This document shows positions 6,191-9,200 of a DNA stretch of 9,200 nt, in pieces. The position numbers and the translations under genes are program-made. How positions within the stretch are numbered: the first letter of the stretch is position 1; the number at the start of each line of letters is the position of its first letter. Source of the DNA: Caldilineales bacterium (GTDB taxonomy: Bacteria > Chloroflexota > Anaerolineae > JAAEKA01). The notes below the pieces were generated by a model that was given only the letters and a program-made list of their open reading frames with translations, ran no database searches and was not told where the DNA came from. The DNA is taken from positions 1 to 9,200 of the forward strand of contig JAJTXO010000110.1 in NCBI GenBank assembly GCA_021463315.1, in the 5' to 3' direction.

Positions 6191-6373
6191 CTATATCATG
6201 GTAGGAATGGGATTATGCAGGTATGATGGACTCGCGCTGCGCGAAACCGCCGCGCGCCCAGGACAATCTCTACTTCAGCACGCCCAACAGGCTTGACATC
6301 AGACAGGGCAGTGGACAGCCCCAGGCTCTTGGCGCAGGACGATCCAGCCGGGAGCCATCTGCTATAGTAGGAC

Positions 6374-6377
6374 AGGA
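6374..6377 (+). promoter_or_regulatory. Shine-Dalgarno site of the oxidoreductase gene
   Basis: AGGA ends five bases before the ATG at 6383. A second AGGA lies at 6369-6372. The start is confirmed by the protein, which begins directly with the family's N-terminal 'VTIDGNEAAAYVAHK' strand and helix. Confidence 0.7.
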
Positions 6378-6382
6378 TAAAC

Positions 6383-9200
6383 ATGGCCAACAGACCGATT
6401 GTCACGATTGACGGCAACGAGGCAGCCGCCTACGTTGCTCACAAGACCAACGAAGTGATCGCCATCTACCCCATCACCCCCTCCAGCGCGATGGGTGAGT
6501 GGGCCGACCAGTGGACCGCGGAGCTGAAGCCCAACATCTGGGGCACGGTGCCGAAGGTAGTGGAGATGCAATCCGAGGCCGGCGCGGCCGGCGCGGTGCA
6601 TGGCGCGCTGCAGACCGGCGCCCTGACCACCACCTTCACCGCCTCGCAGGGCCTGCTGCTGATGATCCCCAACATGTACAAGATCGCGGGCGAGCTGACC
6701 CCCACCGTCTTTCATGTGGCGGCCCGCAGCCTGGCAGCCCAGGGCTTGTCGATCTTCGGCGACCACAGCGACGTGATGGGGGTGCGTCAAACCGGCTGGG
6801 GCATGCTGTGCAGCAACTCAGTGCAGGAGGTCATGGACTTCGCGCTGATCGCCCAGGCGGCCACGCTGGAGGCGCGCGTCCCCTTCATCCACTTCTTCGA
6901 TGGCTTCCGCACCAGCCACGAGGTGGCCAAGATCGAGCAGCTCAGCGACGACGACATCCGCGCGATGATCGACGACGAGCTGGTGATGGCCCATCGCGGC
7001 CGCGGCCTGACCCCCGACCGCCCTGTGATGCGCGGAACGGCCCAAAACCCCGACGTCTATTTCCAGGGTCGTGAGACGGTCAACCCCTTCTACCTCAAGG
7101 TGCCCGGCATTGTCCAGGCGACCATGGACAAGTTCGCCGCGCTGACCGGCCGGCAATACCGGCTGTTCGACTATGTGGGTGCGCCGGACGCAGAGCGGGT
7201 GATGGTGATCATGGGCTCGGCCGCGGAGACGGCGCAGTACACGGCCGAGTACCTGGCTGAACAGGGCGAAAAGGTCGGCGTGCTCAAGGTGCATCTGGTG
7301 CGCCCGTGGAGCAGCGAGCTCTTCATCGCGGCCCTGCCTGCCACGGTGCGTGTGCTGGCCACGCTGGACCGCACCAAGGAGCCGGGCGCGGCCGGCGAAC
7401 CGCTCTACCAGGACGCAATCACAGCCTTGATGGAGACGGGCAAGACCCACATTCGGGTCATCGGCGGCCGCTACGGTCTCTCCAGCAAAGAGTGGACACC
7501 GGCGATGGCTAAGTCGGTCTTCGACGAAATGGCCAAGCCAGCGCCCAAGAACCACTTCACCGTGGGCATCATCGACGACGTAACCTTCACCAGCCTGGAG
7601 ATGGACCCCAGCTTCACCATCGAGTCGCCCGATGTGGTGCGGGCGCTGTTCTATGGCCTGGGCTCCGACGGCACGGTCGGCGCCAACAAGAACAGCATCA
7701 AGATCATCGGCGAGGACACGCCCAACTTCGCGCAGGGCTATTTCGTCTACGACTCCAAGAAGTCGGGCGCCACCACCATCTCGCACCTGCGCTTTGGCTC
7801 CACCGAGATCCACCAGCCCTACCTGATCGAAGCGGCCAACTTCGTCGCCATCCATCAGGCCATGTTCCTGGAGCGCTTCGACGTGCTGGCCAAGGCCGCG
7901 CCGGGCGCCACCTGCCTGCTCAACACCTACTATTCCAAGGAAGAGGTGTGGGATAAGCTGCCGCGCGTCTACCAGGAGCATCTGATCAACAAGCGCATGA
8001 AGCTGTACGTGATCGACGCGTACCAGGTGGCCGACGAGACCGGCATGGGCGGGCGCATCAACACCATCATGCAGACCTGCTTCTTCGCCATCTCCGGCGT
8101 GCTGCCGCGCGAGGAGGCGATCGCGGCCATCAAACAGGCCATCGAAAAGACCTACGGCAAGCGCGGCGAGAAGGTGGTGCAGCAGAACTTCCAGGCGGTG
8201 GATGAGACCATCGCCAACCTGTTCGAGGTGCCGGTGCCCACGGCGATCTCCAGCGCCATCGAACTGCCGCCGGCCGTGCCGGCCGCGGCGCCGGACTTCG
8301 TGCAGAAGGTGACGGCCGAGATCATCGCTGGCCGCGGCGATCTGCTGCCGGTGTCGGCCATGCCCATCGATGGCACCTATCCCACCGGAACGGCCCAGTG
8401 GGAGAAGCGCAACCTGGCGCTGGAGATCCCCATCTGGGACCCGGATATCTGCATCCAGTGCGGCAAGTGCGCGCTGGTCTGCCCCCACGCCACCATTCGC
8501 ATCAAGGTCTACCCGGAGGAGGAGCTGGCCGGCGCGCCGGAGAGCTTCCTCTCCATGCCGTACAAGGGCAAGGAGTTCCCCGGCTGGATGTACACCGTCC
8601 AGGTGGCGCCGGAGGACTGCACCGGCTGCGGCGCCTGCGTCTTCGTCTGCCCGGCCAAGAACAAGCGCGAGCCGCGCTTCAAGGCCATCAACATGGAACC
8701 CCAGCCGCCCATCCGCCAGCGCGAGGTGGAAAACTACGACCATTTCCTGAGCATCCCCGACATAGACCGGCGCACGGTCAACATCAAGCTGGTCAAGACC
8801 AACCAGGTCTTGCAGCCGCTGTTCGAGTATTCCGGCGCATGCGCTGGCTGCGGCGAGACCCCCTACATCAAGCTGGTGACCCAGCTCTTCGGCGACCGCA
8901 CCGTGGTAGCCAACGCCACCGGCTGCTCGTCGATCTATGGCGGCAACCTGCCCACCACCCCCTACACCAAGAACGACCAGGGCCGCGGCCCGGCTTGGTC
9001 CAACAGCCTGTTCGAGGACAACGCTGAGTTCGGGCTGGGCATGCGCCTGGCGCTGGACAAGCGGCTGGAATACGCGCGCGAGCTGCTGCAAGACCACGCC
9101 GCAGTCATCGGCCAGGAGCTGGCCGACGCGCTGCTCAACGCGGACCAGTCGGACGAGGCGGGCATCTATGAGCAGCGCGAGCGGGTGGCGGCGCTGCGCC
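6383..9200 (+). CDS. nifJ: Pyruvate:ferredoxin (flavodoxin) oxidoreductase, single-chain, 3' partial
   Basis: The enzyme converts pyruvate and CoA to acetyl-CoA and CO2 with reduction of ferredoxin, in the cytoplasm. The window shows 939 residues; the family has about 1,170-1,200, so roughly 250 are missing on the right. Domain I (about 1-255) has 'YPITPSS' with T32, E65 in 'EMQSEAG' (the glutamate that activates thiamine pyrophosphate) and R115 in 'HVAARSLAAQG' (pyruvate binding). Domain II covers about 260-415. The gamma-type domain III starts at 'GLGSDGTVGANKNS' (425-438). The EKR domain motif is E674-K675-R676. Two 4Fe-4S clusters are bound by C690/C693/C696/C700 and C746/C749/C752/C756. 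The thiamine-pyrophosphate domain begins with CAGC (820-823), two ligands of the third cluster, and has GDRTVVANATGCSS (837-850). All key residues in view are intact. It is likely transcribed apart from the upstream dehydrogenase gene. Pyruvate is the expected main substrate. Confidence 0.96.
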   Translation, partial: MANRPIVTIDGNEAAAYVAHKTNEVIAIYPITPSSAMGEWADQWTAELKPNIWGTVPKVVEMQSEAGAAGAVHGALQTGALTTTFTASQGLLLMIPNMYKIAGELTPTVFHVAARSLAAQGLSIFGDHSDVMGVRQTGWGMLCSNSVQEVMDFALIAQAATLEARVPFIHFFDGFRTSHEVAKIEQLSDDDIRAMIDDELVMAHRGRGLTPDRPVMRGTAQNPDVYFQGRETVNPFYLKVPGIVQATMDKFAALTGRQYRLFDYVGAPDAERVMVIMGSAAETAQYTAEYLAEQGEKVGVLKVHLVRPWSSELFIAALPATVRVLATLDRTKEPGAAGEPLYQDAITALMETGKTHIRVIGGRYGLSSKEWTPAMAKSVFDEMAKPAPKNHFTVGIIDDVTFTSLEMDPSFTIESPDVVRALFYGLGSDGTVGANKNSIKIIGEDTPNFAQGYFVYDSKKSGATTISHLRFGSTEIHQPYLIEAANFVAIHQAMFLERFDVLAKAAPGATCLLNTYYSKEEVWDKLPRVYQEHLINKRMKLYVIDAYQVADETGMGGRINTIMQTCFFAISGVLPREEAIAAIKQAIEKTYGKRGEKVVQQNFQAVDETIANLFEVPVPTAISSAIELPPAVPAAAPDFVQKVTAEIIAGRGDLLPVSAMPIDGTYPTGTAQWEKRNLALEIPIWDPDICIQCGKCALVCPHATIRIKVYPEEELAGAPESFLSMPYKGKEFPGWMYTVQVAPEDCTGCGACVFVCPAKNKREPRFKAINMEPQPPIRQREVENYDHFLSIPDIDRRTVNIKLVKTNQVLQPLFEYSGACAGCGETPYIKLVTQLFGDRTVVANATGCSSIYGGNLPTTPYTKNDQGRGPAWSNSLFEDNAEFGLGMRLALDKRLEYARELLQDHAAVIGQELADALLNADQSDEAGIYEQRERVAALR

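Noticed and set aside
6233..6255. GC-only hairpins (CGCGC-T-GCGCG and overlapping pairings) before the oxidoreductase
   Set aside because: Short GCGC repeats pair by chance in such DNA, and nothing else nearby supports a function.
6223..6411. A 62-codon plus-strand open frame in the spacer before the oxidoreductase
   Set aside because: It has no ribosome binding site, overlaps the oxidoreductase start in another frame and shows no conserved features.
6818..9097. A 759-codon open frame on the minus strand inside the oxidoreductase gene
   Set aside because: It lies wholly antisense to a clearly conserved enzyme. Its translation is a low-complexity mix of His, Leu, Gly, Val, Asp and Arg, typical of a shadow frame in GC-rich DNA, and it has no recognisable domain.

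Overview
The window is GC-rich bacterial DNA. It most likely comes from a member of the Chloroflexota (Anaerolineae/Caldilineae type). That is an inference from three traits seen together: long Thr-Pro-rich 'TPTATP' repeats on a membrane-anchored protein, a BTAD-type transcription activator fused to an nSTAND1-like ATPase module, and a single-chain pyruvate:ferredoxin oxidoreductase. No rRNA or tRNA gene is present to fix the lineage.

Layout. (1) Positions 3-2321, plus strand: the 3' part of a gene for a surface-exposed single-pass membrane protein. Its order is Thr/Pro repeat stalk, SdrD/SpaA-like beta domain, membrane helix, long cytoplasmic coiled coil, C-terminal beta-rich domain. The true start lies left of the window. 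(2) Positions 2456-4654, minus strand, convergent with gene 1: a 732-residue BTAD regulator with an nSTAND1 ATPase module that stops where related proteins usually continue into a sensor region. (3) Positions 4655-5051: a 397-bp divergent intergenic region. It holds a 113-bp non-coding element (4759-4871) with terminal inverted repeats and a perfect 8-bp flanking direct repeat, which has the structure of a MITE. Downstream of it come a 9-bp dyad, a good sigma70-like promoter and a strong ribosome binding site. (4) Positions 5052-6131, plus strand: a divergent member of the isocitrate/isopropylmalate dehydrogenase family. It keeps the substrate- and metal-binding residues but has unusual cofactor-loop residues. 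(5) Positions 6132-6382: a 251-bp spacer with a 9-bp direct repeat and at best a weak promoter. (6) From 6383 to the right edge, plus strand: the first 939 residues of pyruvate:ferredoxin oxidoreductase (nifJ type). The window ends inside its thiamine-pyrophosphate domain.

How they may work together. The dehydrogenase and the oxidoreductase lie in the same direction and both belong to central 2-oxoacid metabolism: NAD(P)-linked oxidative decarboxylation of a hydroxyacid, and ferredoxin-linked pyruvate oxidation. The 251-bp gap suggests separate transcription. The BTAD-ATPase regulator is divergent from the dehydrogenase and could act on the shared region, but no binding site can be assigned to it. 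Nothing ties the membrane coiled-coil protein to the metabolic genes. I do not see convincing evidence for a new multi-gene system. The most distinctive observation is the MITE-like element, followed by the unusual membrane protein, the dehydrogenase variant and the ATPase without a sensor region.
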